Of a stretch of 64,000 nt of DNA, positions 8,505 through 16,993 are shown piece by piece (within the stretch, counting starts at the first letter, position 1; each line of letters opens with the position of its first letter). Under the pieces are notes generated by a model. That model had not been told where the DNA came from, did not search any database, and saw only the letters and a program-made list of their open reading frames with translations. A program made the translations under genes and the position numbers. Origin of the DNA: Rhodospirillales bacterium 24-66-33 (GTDB lineage: Bacteria; Pseudomonadota; Alphaproteobacteria; Reyranellales; Reyranellaceae); assembly GCA_002281855.1 (NCBI GenBank), contig NCHQ01000006.1:165029-229028 (forward strand), in the 5' to 3' direction.

Positions 8505-9057
8505 CTGGCCGGTCCTGTCTCCCGAGTTCGGCTTCGCTCTCGCTGACCATCAGGACGAGGATCAGCATGCCGAGCCCGAGGAAGGCGATGGGGCCCGCGA
8601 AGTCGAGGCCGGCGACGTTGACCGCGATCACGACCAGCGCCGCGATGTTGGCGAGGCCGAGCGGCGTGCCGACGATGCGGCCGATGGCGGCCAACACCTG
8701 ACCCAGCACACCCGCGGTGATCTCGACGGTGAAGCGCACGACCAGCAGCGGCCAGCGCAGGAGGGCGGCGATCAGCGTCATGACGCCGCCCAGCACGCCC
8801 ACGACGGCGGCGCCGGCCGTTATGGCGGCAGCGGCGATGGCACGCCCCACGAGGCGCGGCAGGCCATGGGGATCGGCGAGCAGGCGGCCGGCGATGCGCA
8901 GGGCCGACGGCAGGACTCCGAGGCCGATGCCGAGCAGCACGCCGATCTGGGCGCCGCGCAGCCCGCCGACGAGAAAGCCGATCAGGATGCACAAGCCGGT
9001 GTTGATGGCGACGGCGACGCCGAAAGCGGCACCGCGATAGCGGTCGAGGGATGACAT
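8497..9057 (-). CDS. Multi-helix membrane protein of unknown function
   Basis: 186 aa, Ala/Gly/Val-rich, with about five hydrophobic segments and a short charged C-terminus (ESEAELGRQDRPVR). It starts at ATG 9057 with AAGGAG placed correctly upstream. I recognise no family and no catalytic motif. It converges on regA, overlapping its stop by eight bases, so the two transcripts share their 3' ends. Confidence 0.65.
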   Translation of the reverse strand: MSSLDRYRGAAFGVAVAINTGLCILIGFLVGGLRGAQIGVLLGIGLGVLPSALRIAGRLLADPHGLPRLVGRAIAAAAITAGAAVVGVLGGVMTLIAALLRWPLLVVRFTVEITAGVLGQVLAAIGRIVGTPLGLANIAALVVIAVNVAGLDFAGPIAFLGLGMLILVLMVSESEAELGRQDRPVR

Positions 9058-9193
9058 GGTTTCTCCTTGGGAGATCTTGGAATGAAGGAAGCACTCGGCA
9101 TCACGCACCGCCCCTCCGAACGGCTTTCGCCGGGCAGGTCGTGGTGGTGTTGCAGGCAGCACGGCGGGCACGCGCAGGCGCCCCGCGGCGGGA

Positions 9194-9583
9194 TCAGGCG
9201 ATGAGGGGAGGGGCGCGGGCCTGGAGGGGACCGTCGCGGATGCCGACCGTGCCGACCGGGGCGGCGGCGGCCATGAAGGCGACCGGACGGACGACCGGCG
9301 GTACGACTGTGAAGATCGCTGAAGGGCCGACCATCGCCGTCGCATGGGCGAGGCCGATACAGCATTGATGGATCTTCGCGGCCTCCGGGATCGGGGCCTC
9401 GCCGCTCTCGGTATCGGCAGCCGGCAGGCAGAAGACGCCCCAGAAGCGCGCGGCTTCCATCGGTCCGCCATCCCGCAGCAGGGCGGCATGAGCGAGCGGC
9501 TGGAAGAAATTGAGTGTGATCGCGAACAGGGCCGCGGCAAACGCGACCGCGCGCCTGCCGGTGACGGGGCCCGTACGATCCAT
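9194..9583 (-). CDS. Short exported protein, DUF2946-like
   Basis: 129 aa. A basic start and hydrophobic stretch ending in PLAHA look like a signal peptide or anchor (residues 10-33). Residues of about 72-75 contain HQCC, followed by a Pro/Ala-rich hydrophobic segment and a C-terminus ending RAPPLIA. The His/Cys cluster, second hydrophobic stretch and terminal RAPP resemble DUF2946 proteins, which often sit near copper genes. Similarity is by eye only, and there are no copper genes adjacent. Start and reality of the gene are moderately supported. Confidence 0.5.
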   Translation of the reverse strand: MDRTGPVTGRRAVAFAAALFAITLNFFQPLAHAALLRDGGPMEAARFWGVFCLPAADTESGEAPIPEAAKIHQCCIGLAHATAMVGPSAIFTVVPPVVRPVAFMAAAAPVGTVGIRDGPLQARAPPLIA

Positions 9584-9691
9584 GACCTTATTCTACGGGC
9601 CGCGTCCCGGGCCCCTCAAGCGCAAGCTCCCCGCGCAATGTCGCAGGCAGGACATGGTCGGGCGCGGGGAGTGGCCGGCCCCGCCCGTCGT

Positions 9692-10903
9692 TCAGCCCAG
9701 CGCGCCGGCGCCGCGAAGCCGGTTGAGACCCTGTTGATCGTAGCCCAGTTCGCGCAGCACCGCGTCGGTATGGGCGCCATGGTCCGGGCCGGCACCGGGG
9801 GCCACCGGCTCGGGTGCAAATGACATTCGGATCGGCGCGGAGATCGCGCGCGGCATGTCGTCCTGCCGAGTCTGCACGACCGCGCCGTTGGCGACGGCCT
9901 GTTCGTCGTCGGGCACGTCGCGCAGGACGCCGAGCAGACCGAAGGTGATCTCGTGGCGGCGCAGGCGCTCCTTCCACTCGGGCCAGGGACGGCCCGCAAA
10001 GGCGGGATCGAGGATCGCCGCCAGGTCGGGGGCGTGGGCGCGCCGCTTCTCGGTGGTCTCGAAGCGCGGATCGTCCATCAGGTCGGTGCGTTCCAGCGCC
10101 TGGCAGAGTTCGGGCCAGAGCTTGTCCTCGCGCACGATCGTGAGCTGGATCCAGCGCCCGTCGGAGGTGCGGTACTGGTTGGCGAGCGCACTGCGCGGTT
10201 TGGTGCGCGGTGGACGCGGAGATACGAACGAGCCGAGCAGCGCGCCCTGCGCGAGGATCGCGTTGGACCACAGGCCGCTCGCATGCAGCGACGTGCCGAC
10301 CTCGCTGCCTTCGCCGGTGCGTTCGCGGTGCAGCAGCGCCATGGCGATGGCGGCGAACAGGTTCATGCCGGCCATCTGGTCGCCCTGCGCGGGCAGAGAG
10401 AAGGCGGGCGGGCCGCCTTCGTAGGTCAAGGCGTCGAGCAGGCCGGAGCGGGCGAAGAAGGCCGTCGAATCGAAGCCCGGCTGGTCGGCGTCCGGGCCCT
10501 GCTCGCCGTAGCCGGTCAGCGAGGCGTAGATCAGGCGCGGGTTGGCAGGCTTCACGTCGTCGTAACGCATGCGCAGCCGCTCGCGGACCTTCAGCGGGAA
10601 GTTCACCACCATGACGTCGGCCGTGGCGACCAGACGGTCGAATGCCTCGCGCCCCAGCGGGTTCTTGAGGTCGAGCACGACCGAGCGCTTGTTGCGGTTG
10701 GTCATGTGCCAACAGAAGTTGACCGGATGCTGCGGAATTGAATGGGCCTGGCCGAGCTTGCGCTGCGGGTCGCCCTCGCCGGGCGGTTCGATCTTGATGA
10801 CTTCGGCGCCGTAGTCGCCCATCACCGTCGTGGCGACGGGGGCGGCGATGAAGCTGGCCAGGTCGAGGACCCTCAGGCCCTGCAACGGCAACGGTCCGCT
10901 CAT
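9692..10903 (-). CDS. CaiB/BaiF-family CoA transferase (class III), catalytic Asp replaced
   Basis: 403 aa, normal family length. N-terminal motifs of formyl-CoA-transferase-like proteins are clear (LQGLRVLDLASFIAAP, GAEVIKIEPPGEGD, NRNKRSVVLDLK). These enzymes move CoA between organic acids through an aspartyl-CoA intermediate. In this protein the segment that usually reads VDVSLLDA is VGTSLHAS, so the catalytic Asp position is Ala208. It may belong to a divergent subfamily using another residue, act as a racemase-like member, or be non-catalytic. Substrate unknown. It is divergent from the SGNH gene, with 59 bases between starts. Confidence 0.85.
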   Translation of the reverse strand: MSGPLPLQGLRVLDLASFIAAPVATTVMGDYGAEVIKIEPPGEGDPQRKLGQAHSIPQHPVNFCWHMTNRNKRSVVLDLKNPLGREAFDRLVATADVMVVNFPLKVRERLRMRYDDVKPANPRLIYASLTGYGEQGPDADQPGFDSTAFFARSGLLDALTYEGGPPAFSLPAQGDQMAGMNLFAAIAMALLHRERTGEGSEVGTSLHASGLWSNAILAQGALLGSFVSPRPPRTKPRSALANQYRTSDGRWIQLTIVREDKLWPELCQALERTDLMDDPRFETTEKRRAHAPDLAAILDPAFAGRPWPEWKERLRRHEITFGLLGVLRDVPDDEQAVANGAVVQTRQDDMPRAISAPIRMSFAPEPVAPGAGPDHGAHTDAVLRELGYDQQGLNRLRGAGALG

Positions 10904-10962
10904 TGAGTTTTTCCTTTCGAACGCCTACACCCAGCCTATCCGGGGAGAAGGCTTTCAGGTCA

Positions 10963-12132
10963 ATGGCCGGCAGGTTTCGCAATTTCTGGCTGGTAGGCGC
11001 CTTTCTGCTCGTGATCCTCGCGGCCGGGCTCGTGCTGCAGTCGGCCCTGTGGGCCTGCGTTGCCGCCGCCCTGCTGGGTATCGTGGGCGTCGTCACGTTG
11101 CATGGCAATCGCTGGCGCAGCGGCGCGCTTCTGGCGACCGCGCTGGCGCTCAGCCTGGTGGCGCTCGACCTCTTCGCCGGCCTGCTCTCGCCCAAGGCGA
11201 TGAACATGGGGGTCGTGACCCGCACGATTCCGCAATGGTGGCCGCCGCCCGACCCGATCCTGGGGTTCCGGCCGAAGCCCGACAGTGAAGTCATCGCCAC
11301 CGCCACCTGGGGCTCCGAGCTCGTCTATCGCCAGACCTATCACTTCGATTCCGCCGCGGCGCGCGTGACGCCGCCGGCACCGGACGCGACCGACACCTAC
11401 CTGTTCATCGGCGATTCCTTCATTTTCGGGCAAGGGCTGCGCGACGACGAGACGATGCCGTCGCAATTCACGAAGCAGAACGCGCCCGCCGCCCGCAGCG
11501 TCAATCTCGGCGTGCCGGGCTATGGGCCCAATCATCTCGTCCGGGCCTTCGAAGCCGGGCTCCTCGACCGCTATGCCGACCGCAAGGTGAAGGCGGTGGT
11601 GACCTGGATAATCCCGGCGCATCTGCAGCGGGTGACGGGCGACGGCTCCTGGCTCGGCTCCTCGCCGCGCTATGTGCTGGAGAACGGCAAGCTGCGCTAT
11701 ACCGGCAGCTTCAACGAGCATCGCTGGCGCGATCCCGTCGCCGGCCTGCACTACCTGCTCGGTCAGCAATTCGCCTTCATAGAGGCGATCGGCCAGCGTC
11801 AGCGGCAGAAGGAGCAGATCGAGCTGTTCCTCGCGATGATGGCGAAGCTGCAGGCCGAGGCGCGCGAGAAGTTCGGCGCGCCCCTCGTCATCGTCTATTC
11901 CTGGCCCGACGAGCAGACCCGGCATCGCTACGGCGATTCGAAAGTGGAGCAGCCCCTGCTCGTCGACACGCTCGTCCGCCTGCGCAAGCTCGGCGCGCCG
12001 ATGGTGGGCGAGTCCGCTACAACGTTCGGCAGGGACCCCAAAACGCTGGCCATCCCGCACGACGGCCATCCCTCGGCTCTTACCACCGACCTGATCGCGG
12101 CCGCTGTGAAGAAGGCTCTGCAAGGGCCCTGA
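10963..12132 (+). CDS. Membrane-anchored SGNH/GDSL-type hydrolase-like protein
   Basis: 389 aa. Two or three hydrophobic helices (residues 5-70) anchor a large periplasmic domain. That domain has a GDSF block (LFIGDSFIFGQGL) as in SGNH esterases, a PGYGPNH stretch giving the G and N boxes, and a C-terminal DGHPS that can supply the Asp-His pair. Such proteins often de-acetylate or modify cell-surface glycans, but the substrate is not shown. ATG 10963 puts the anchor at the N-terminus. An upstream in-frame ATG at 10903 would add 20 residues and overlap the divergent CoA-transferase start, so I judged it less likely. Confidence 0.75.
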   Translation: MAGRFRNFWLVGAFLLVILAAGLVLQSALWACVAAALLGIVGVVTLHGNRWRSGALLATALALSLVALDLFAGLLSPKAMNMGVVTRTIPQWWPPPDPILGFRPKPDSEVIATATWGSELVYRQTYHFDSAAARVTPPAPDATDTYLFIGDSFIFGQGLRDDETMPSQFTKQNAPAARSVNLGVPGYGPNHLVRAFEAGLLDRYADRKVKAVVTWIIPAHLQRVTGDGSWLGSSPRYVLENGKLRYTGSFNEHRWRDPVAGLHYLLGQQFAFIEAIGQRQRQKEQIELFLAMMAKLQAEAREKFGAPLVIVYSWPDEQTRHRYGDSKVEQPLLVDTLVRLRKLGAPMVGESATTFGRDPKTLAIPHDGHPSALTTDLIAAAVKKALQGP

Positions 12133-12146
12133 GCCGGCGGCATCTG

Positions 12147-13154
12147 TCAGGACCGGGCGCGTTGCCGCGCCGCGCATTGGTCGAGGACCCAGGCCTTCCG
12201 TTCCTCGAACACCGACGACGGGCGGTTGATTTCGGGGCGCTGGTGGAACCAGCCGATCGTCGCCATCCAGCGGATCAGCCGGAACTCCGCGATCAGGCTC
12301 AGCGCTTCGTCGGGGACGGGGCGGTTGGCGCGATAGCCGGCCAGGAAGGCGCGCTCGATGTCGGCCGCATTCGGCTTGGTCTGCCAGTGCGTGAGCGCGG
12401 TGGCGATGTCGTATTGATGCCAGCCGAATCCGGCGTCGTCGAAATCGATGACGGTCAGCCGGTTGCCGTCGACCACGATGTTGCCCGGATGCATGTCGGC
12501 ATGGATCACGCTGTAGGCGGACGGGTCGCGGCTCAGGCGGCTCAGCATGTCGTGCAGTTGCTGGCGGACATCGAGGAGAAGGCGGCATTCGCCGGCCGAG
12601 AGTGAGCGATGCTCCCAGAAGGGACCCCAATGGGGCGCCATGCCCATCAGCCCGTCGCTATCGAGCGCATGTCGCCGGAAGCCCGATGGCGGCTGCCAGG
12701 CGCTGGCCTGGTTGTGCATCGCCGCGGTGATGGCGCCGAGCTGTTTGAAGGACTCCTCGACGCGCTGCTGGTCGGCGGTCTCGGCCAGCACGTCGGAGAG
12801 CAGGCGGCCCTCGGTCCAGCTTGCCAGGCCGGCGAATCGCTGCTCGCCGGTGGCGGGGATCGTCACCGGGACATAGTCCCGGCCGTCGCGCGTGAGGACG
12901 GCTTGGGGGACGTCGATGCCGGCCTCGGAAAGGGCCCGGATCCAGGCCCGTTCGGAGACGAGCTCCTCGAGCGTGTGATAGCCCGGCCGGTGCAGGCGAA
13001 AGACGTAGGCCCGGCCATCGCGGCCGTCGGTCACCCGGAACGTCACGTTCTCGGAGAGCGACACCAGGGTCAGGTCCTGCGCATCGATCGGAAAGGCCTG
13101 CAGGGCGGCGCGCGCGGCGGGCGTAAACGTCCGGTCGACGGTCTCGTTGTCCAT
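12147..13154 (-). CDS. APH-type small-molecule kinase
   Basis: 335 aa kinase of the aminoglycoside/choline/hydroxylysine kinase fold. The catalytic loop HADMHPGN and the metal-binding DFDDAGFG are intact, and the N-lobe has the expected nucleotide-loop region (LSENVTFRV). It is the last gene of a three-gene operon after an AGXT2L-like PLP enzyme and an acyl-CoA dehydrogenase, starting eight bases downstream of the PLP gene's stop. By context it phosphorylates a hydroxyl on an amine or acyl-CoA that one of its partners then removes by elimination. Hydroxylysine, ethanolamine or hydroxyacyl-CoA are candidates, none proven. Confidence 0.82.
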   Translation of the reverse strand: MDNETVDRTFTPAARAALQAFPIDAQDLTLVSLSENVTFRVTDGRDGRAYVFRLHRPGYHTLEELVSERAWIRALSEAGIDVPQAVLTRDGRDYVPVTIPATGEQRFAGLASWTEGRLLSDVLAETADQQRVEESFKQLGAITAAMHNQASAWQPPSGFRRHALDSDGLMGMAPHWGPFWEHRSLSAGECRLLLDVRQQLHDMLSRLSRDPSAYSVIHADMHPGNIVVDGNRLTVIDFDDAGFGWHQYDIATALTHWQTKPNAADIERAFLAGYRANRPVPDEALSLIAEFRLIRWMATIGWFHQRPEINRPSSVFEERKAWVLDQCAARQRARS

Positions 13155-13161
13155 CGAGGGC

Positions 13162-14457
13162 TCAGCCGTCGACTTCCGCCATCGTGGCATCGAAGGCGAC
13201 GATGAATTCTTCCGCGTGCCCCTGCGTGAAGACCAGCGGCGGGCGGATCTTCACGACGTTCCTGTAGGCGCCAGCATTGCTCGTGAGGAAGCCGCGATCC
13301 TTCAGGCGATTGATGATGTCGACCGCCTTGTCCATGTCGGGCTCGCGCGCGGCGTCGGTCTTGGCGATCTCGACGCCGATGAACAGCCCGTGGCCGCGCA
13401 CATCGGCAATCGACGCGAAGCGGCCCTGGCGCTCGGCCAGCGCCGCTTTCAGGAATGCGCCCACGGTGGCGACATTCTCGGCCAAGCGGTCGCGCTCGAT
13501 GACGTCGATCACCGCCATGCCGACCGCCGCCTGCAGCGGGCTCGAGGCAAAGGTGTTGAAGTAGCGCGTGGCGGCCCGGAAGGTCTCGATCAGCTTGCGG
13601 CTCGCTGCGGTCGCGGCCAGCGGCAGGCCGTTGCCCATCGGCTTGCCGGTGACCACGATGTCGGGCGTGAAGCCCAGAACGTCGTAGCCCCACCAGACGC
13701 CGCTGCGGCAGTAGCCGGCCTGGACCTCGTCGGCGATCACCAGGCCGCCGGCCTCGTGCACGATCTCGGTGGCGCGCGCCATGAAGCCCCGCGGCACGTC
13801 GGGCAGGCCCTCGTTGGCGAAGATCGAGCAGACGATCAGGCCCGCAAAGCCCGTTCCGTCCTCCTCGAAGCTGCGGATGACCTGCCGCAGACGGTCGAGA
13901 TAGGCCTCGCAGAGTTCGTCCTCGCCGGCGCCGGGCACCAGCGGGCGCAGCATCTCGGGGAAGGGGATCGCGCGCACGTCGCCGGCGGTGTTCTGACCGC
14001 TGCCGATGCGCGTCATCTTGCCGACCGCCTCGCTGTTGCCGTGATAGGTGGCGTTGGTGCAGACGATGCCGGCCTTGCCGGTCGCCATGCGCGCCATGCG
14101 CAGCGCCACCTCGTTGGCCTCCGTGCCGGAGCAGGAGAAGATCACGCTCTCGATCTCGGGCCCGTGCAGCGCCGCCAGCCGCTCGGCGAAGGTCACGATG
14201 CCTTCGTGCAGGTAGCGGCTGTGGACGTTGAGCGTCGACTGCTGGCGGGCCATCGCCTCGGCGACGTGGGGATTGGCGTGACCGACGCAGGGCACGTTGT
14301 TGTACATGTCGACGTAGCGCCGGCCCTCGGGGTCGAACAGCTCGACCCCCTGGCCCCGCACGATGTGCAGGGGCGTGTTGTAGAAGAGGGGCGAGCCGGC
14401 GCCGAACGCGCGGTCGCGACGTGCTGCGAGTGAGTCAGCCGGTGCCGTCGCGTTCAT
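13162..14457 (-). CDS. Class III PLP enzyme, AGXT2L-like (phospho-lyase or aminotransferase)
   Basis: 431 aa, fold type I PLP enzyme with Schiff-base Lys272 in VTGKPMGNG and the cofactor block SCSGTEANEVALRMAR. The substrate-side motif YVDMYNNVPCVGH followed by LNVHSRYLHE, and the C-terminal NVVKIRPPLVF, resemble animal AGXT2L1/AGXT2L2. Those are ammonia-phospho-lyases acting on phosphoethanolamine and 5-phosphohydroxylysine, not true aminotransferases. The adjacent APH kinase strengthens the lyase reading, because animal hydroxylysine kinase has the same fold. A conventional omega-aminotransferase remains possible. ATG 14457 has a GGAG site and lies 10 bases after the acyl-CoA dehydrogenase stop. 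Confidence 0.88.
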   Translation of the reverse strand: MNATAPADSLAARRDRAFGAGSPLFYNTPLHIVRGQGVELFDPEGRRYVDMYNNVPCVGHANPHVAEAMARQQSTLNVHSRYLHEGIVTFAERLAALHGPEIESVIFSCSGTEANEVALRMARMATGKAGIVCTNATYHGNSEAVGKMTRIGSGQNTAGDVRAIPFPEMLRPLVPGAGEDELCEAYLDRLRQVIRSFEEDGTGFAGLIVCSIFANEGLPDVPRGFMARATEIVHEAGGLVIADEVQAGYCRSGVWWGYDVLGFTPDIVVTGKPMGNGLPLAATAASRKLIETFRAATRYFNTFASSPLQAAVGMAVIDVIERDRLAENVATVGAFLKAALAERQGRFASIADVRGHGLFIGVEIAKTDAAREPDMDKAVDIINRLKDRGFLTSNAGAYRNVVKIRPPLVFTQGHAEEFIVAFDATMAEVDG

Positions 14458-14467
14458 GGTCTCCGTC

Positions 14468-15667
14468 CTACATCTTCCCCGAAACGATGCGTGCGCCCAG
14501 AGCCCAGCGATGGACTTCGGACGGACCATCGTAGATTCGGAAGGCGCGGGAGTCGCGGAAGAAGCGCTCGACCACGGTGTCGCGGGTGATGCCGAGGCCG
14601 CCCAGGATCTGCATGCAGCGGTCGGCGACGCGGAAATAGGCCTCCGAGCAGATCACCTTGGACATCGAGCTTTCGTTCGAGGCGCGCTCGCCCTGGTCGA
14701 GCAGCCAGGCGGTGTGCCAGATCGACAGCCGCGCCTGGTTCATGTCCATCAGATTGTCGGCCAGCATGAACGACACGCCCTGATGCTCGCCCAGCGTCTT
14801 GCCGAAGGCGACACGGTGGCGCGCGTACTCCGTCGCAATGTCCTGGGCGCGAACCGCCGCGCCCAGCCAGCGCATGCAGTGGCTGAGGCGGGCGGGGGCA
14901 AGCCGGACCTGGGCGTAGCGGAAGCCCTTGCCGATCTCGCCCAGCACCGCATCGGCCGGCAGGCGCAGGTTCTTGATCTCGATCACGCCGTGGCCGCCGG
15001 TGAAGCTCGAATCCATCGTGTCGAGCGTGCGCTCGAGCCGGATGGCGGGATCAGGCAGGTCGGCCAGGAACATGGTGGCGTGGCCGTCCATCGGCCCGCC
15101 CTCGTTCTTGGCCATGATGATGGCGCAGCCCGCGCCCTCGGCGCCGGTGATCAGCCACTTGCGGCCGTTGATCACCCACTCGTTGCCTTCGAGGTGCGCG
15201 GTGGTCGTCATCAGGCTGGGGTCGGAGCCGGCGCCGCCGGGCTCGGTCATGCAGAAGATCGAGCGGATCTCGCCCGTCGCCATGCGCTTCAGGAAATGCT
15301 CGCGCTGGTCGGGCCGGGCCACGACGTCGAGCAGGTGGATGTTGCCTTCGTCGGGCGAGGCGCAGTGGATGGCCGTCGGCCCCAGGATCGAATAGCCCGC
15401 CGCCTCGAAGACATGGGCGCGGCCGACCTGGCTCAGCGCCTGGCCGCCATATTCCTTCGGCACCTGCGGGGCGAACACGCCGGCGGCGCGGGCCAGCTCG
15501 TTCATCTCGATCCGCAATTCGTCGGTCGGCCCGTGCGCCGTCCAGCGCGGGTCGGTCTCGTAGGGGATGATCTTGTCTTTGACGAAGTCCTTCACCTTGG
15601 CGGCCAGGTCGGTGATCGCCGCCGGCGGCGTGAAATTGAGGTCGTCGATCTTCTGCTTGGCCGTCAC
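14468..15667 (-). CDS. Acyl-CoA dehydrogenase, ACAD10/11-like
   Basis: 399 aa flavoenzyme with the full acyl-CoA dehydrogenase fold: FAD-contact motifs CMTEPGGAGSD and WVINGRKWLITGAE, and a C-terminal helical domain. The C-terminal active-site motif is DGPSEVH, and ARLSHCMRWLG lies before it. Both resemble mammalian ACAD10/11, in which an APH-type kinase domain is fused to the dehydrogenase and the pair dehydrates 4-hydroxyacyl-CoAs through a phospho intermediate. Here the kinase is a separate gene in the same operon. This is the first gene of the operon, and its promoter region is now cut by an insertion element at 15800. Confidence 0.9.
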   Translation of the reverse strand: MTAKQKIDDLNFTPPAAITDLAAKVKDFVKDKIIPYETDPRWTAHGPTDELRIEMNELARAAGVFAPQVPKEYGGQALSQVGRAHVFEAAGYSILGPTAIHCASPDEGNIHLLDVVARPDQREHFLKRMATGEIRSIFCMTEPGGAGSDPSLMTTTAHLEGNEWVINGRKWLITGAEGAGCAIIMAKNEGGPMDGHATMFLADLPDPAIRLERTLDTMDSSFTGGHGVIEIKNLRLPADAVLGEIGKGFRYAQVRLAPARLSHCMRWLGAAVRAQDIATEYARHRVAFGKTLGEHQGVSFMLADNLMDMNQARLSIWHTAWLLDQGERASNESSMSKVICSEAYFRVADRCMQILGGLGITRDTVVERFFRDSRAFRIYDGPSEVHRWALGARIVSGKM

Positions 15668-15799
15668 GAAACTCTCCCGCGTTGCGGCCGGGAACCTAGC
15701 ACGGGTCGCGGCGGGCTGAACGCCGAGGAAGGGTTACGAGGCGTCGCAGAGCAATATGCAACCTTTGCGTGCTTTACTAATGCACTGTGCGTTCTTTAA

Positions 15800-15825
15800 G
15801 GCGATTGTATACTTGACTCAGCATT
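15800..15825 (+). repeat. Left inverted end of the insertion element
   Basis: 26 bases beginning GGCGATTGTATACTTGACTC. It is the reverse complement of 18478-18503 except at two positions, with an 18-base core identical. The abutting outside sequence TCTTTAA recurs beside the right end. Confidence 0.92.
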
Positions 15826-15839
15826 AAAGGACGAAGACG

Positions 15840-16028
15840 ATGGGCAAGCGTGACAGGCCGAAAGACTTTGTGATTACCCACCCGATGATCGAGGCGGCTC
15901 TAGCTGTTCTTGAGGAATCTGGTCGTCTTGAAGGAGGCCGCCGTGCCGGCGGCGATGAGCTACTAGTTCGTCAGCTATTTTCTGCAGCTTTGTCCTGTCG
16001 TCATGGCAGTACAGAGCGGCCGTCCTAA
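15840..16028 (+). CDS. 62-residue passenger protein, unknown
   Basis: Begins 14 bases inside the left inverted end with AAAGGA eight bases before the ATG. The N-terminal half (DFVITHPMIEAALAVLEESG) and the following DELLVRQLFSAAL look like small alphaproteobacterial proteins with a MIEAG...SG...DxLLV pattern, whose function is unknown to me. Its 3' 155 bases overlap, on the opposite strand, the end of the HEPN-like gene, so one of the two may be shorter than drawn. Confidence 0.5.
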   Translation: MGKRDRPKDFVITHPMIEAALAVLEESGRLEGGRRAGGDELLVRQLFSAALSCRHGSTERPS

Positions 16029-16524
16029 AGAGTGTCGCCCGCTTCGCTAGAACGTCGATCTTCTCGGCGGTGCGCTCAACATCTTGATGCGAGAAGCCGG
16101 GCGCCTGCCCCGGCTTCAGGTTCGCCCATCTGTCGTAGTCCCACATGGATGGCGCAAGGCGCGTTACCATGCGCCCAGATCTCCCAGACGGAACAAGCCT
16201 AATGACGCCATGCGTGATGTGATTTCTGGCCGACCGCGCACGCCCCAATGAATTGAAGAAAGACATCCATTCTAGATGGATCGTTTCAATCGCGGGAAGT
16301 TCGGGATCGTCGTCTGTGGCGGGAATGAAAGTGTTGCGGCGAGCCACCCGATCCACGATCGAGAAGCGCGTCGCGGAGTTTTCGGGAACAAAGTAAACAA
16401 TGATCCCGGCGTTTGGCTCCTTGGAGGAGACTAACGCGGACAGCAGTACTGACATCCGGTCTTCCAGCGTGCCCCAGTTAATTGCGACTGCTAGAATTGC
16501 CGTCGTGCAGATCGGCGCGCTCAT
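15874..16524 (-). CDS. HEPN-like passenger protein (possible RNase toxin)
   Basis: 216 aa, mostly helical by composition, no signal peptide. An N-terminal amphipathic helix (AINWGTLEDRMSVLLSAL) and the motif RNHITH at residues 100-105 within RSARNHITHGV fit the HEPN pattern R-polar-x3-H, which forms the RNase site in many toxins and defence proteins. The rest is unfamiliar. ATG 16524 faces away from the short basic gene starting at 16569, so they share a 44-base divergent region. Lower-GC codon use than the chromosome marks it as imported. HEPN membership needs structural confirmation. Confidence 0.6.
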   Translation of the reverse strand: MSAPICTTAILAVAINWGTLEDRMSVLLSALVSSKEPNAGIIVYFVPENSATRFSIVDRVARRNTFIPATDDDPELPAIETIHLEWMSFFNSLGRARSARNHITHGVIRLVPSGRSGRMVTRLAPSMWDYDRWANLKPGQAPGFSHQDVERTAEKIDVLAKRATLFRTAALYCHDDRTKLQKIADELVAHRRRHGGLLQDDQIPQEQLEPPRSSGG

Positions 16525-16568
16525 GCTTCAGGCGGCGCGCTGCGGCCTTCTTATCTTCAGGTTTTGAC

Positions 16569-16757
16569 ATGCCCAAGCCCTCCCCCAAGAAACCCGCTCC
16601 ATCGCCCAAACTCGAATTTGAGCCCGATGCCTGGGAGCGGTTTGAGTCGCTGGTGAAGTCGGCCGCCAAGATGGGCCACCAGCCGCACAAGCCGACTCAA
16701 TCGCAACCGAAGCGCGCGGTCAGGAAGGCAGCAAAGACAAAGGGGATATCCCGCTAA
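16569..16757 (+). CDS. 62-residue basic protein, unknown passenger gene
   Basis: Starts at ATG 16569. Pro/Lys-rich N-terminus (MPKPSPKKPAPSPK), then LEFEPDAWERFESLVKSAAK, then a Lys/Arg-rich tail ending KTKGISR. The W-ERF-x-K pattern recurs in short alphaproteobacterial hypothetical proteins. Divergent from the HEPN-like gene, so a regulatory or antitoxin role is conceivable but not shown. Confidence 0.5.
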   Translation: MPKPSPKKPAPSPKLEFEPDAWERFESLVKSAAKMGHQPHKPTQSQPKRAVRKAAKTKGISR

Positions 16758-16765
16758 AGGATTTC

Positions 16766-16987
16766 TTATTTGCCCGGCATAGGCACGATGGCTTTCGTGC
16801 CCATTTGGATGGCGTCCGAGATATCGTCGAACCAGATATGGGGCCGCGCCTTATCTACCGGATATTCGATATGGCCATCGCCCTTCACGCACCTCACGAT
16901 CAATGCTGTGGGCGTCTCGTGAAGGACATCAATCCCGAAAAGGCCGAGATGCTCTAAGCTCTCGGGAGGAATCTCGCAGTAGGGCAC
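16766..16987 (-). CDS. 73-residue passenger protein, unknown
   Basis: Short acidic to neutral protein (MPYCEIPPESLEHLGLFGID... ending IVPMPGK) with no motif I recognise. It follows the 101-residue gene after six bases in the same direction, so the two look cotranscribed. It converges on the basic 62-residue gene with eight bases between stops. Confidence 0.5.
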   Translation of the reverse strand: MPYCEIPPESLEHLGLFGIDVLHETPTALIVRCVKGDGHIEYPVDKARPHIWFDDISDAIQMGTKAIVPMPGK

Positions 16988-16993
16988 GAGTGT

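Noticed and set aside
16478..16690. A 70-codon minus-strand frame upstream of the HEPN-like gene.
   Set aside because: Antisense to the basic 62-residue gene and out of frame with the HEPN-like gene; no ribosome site or recognisable motif.
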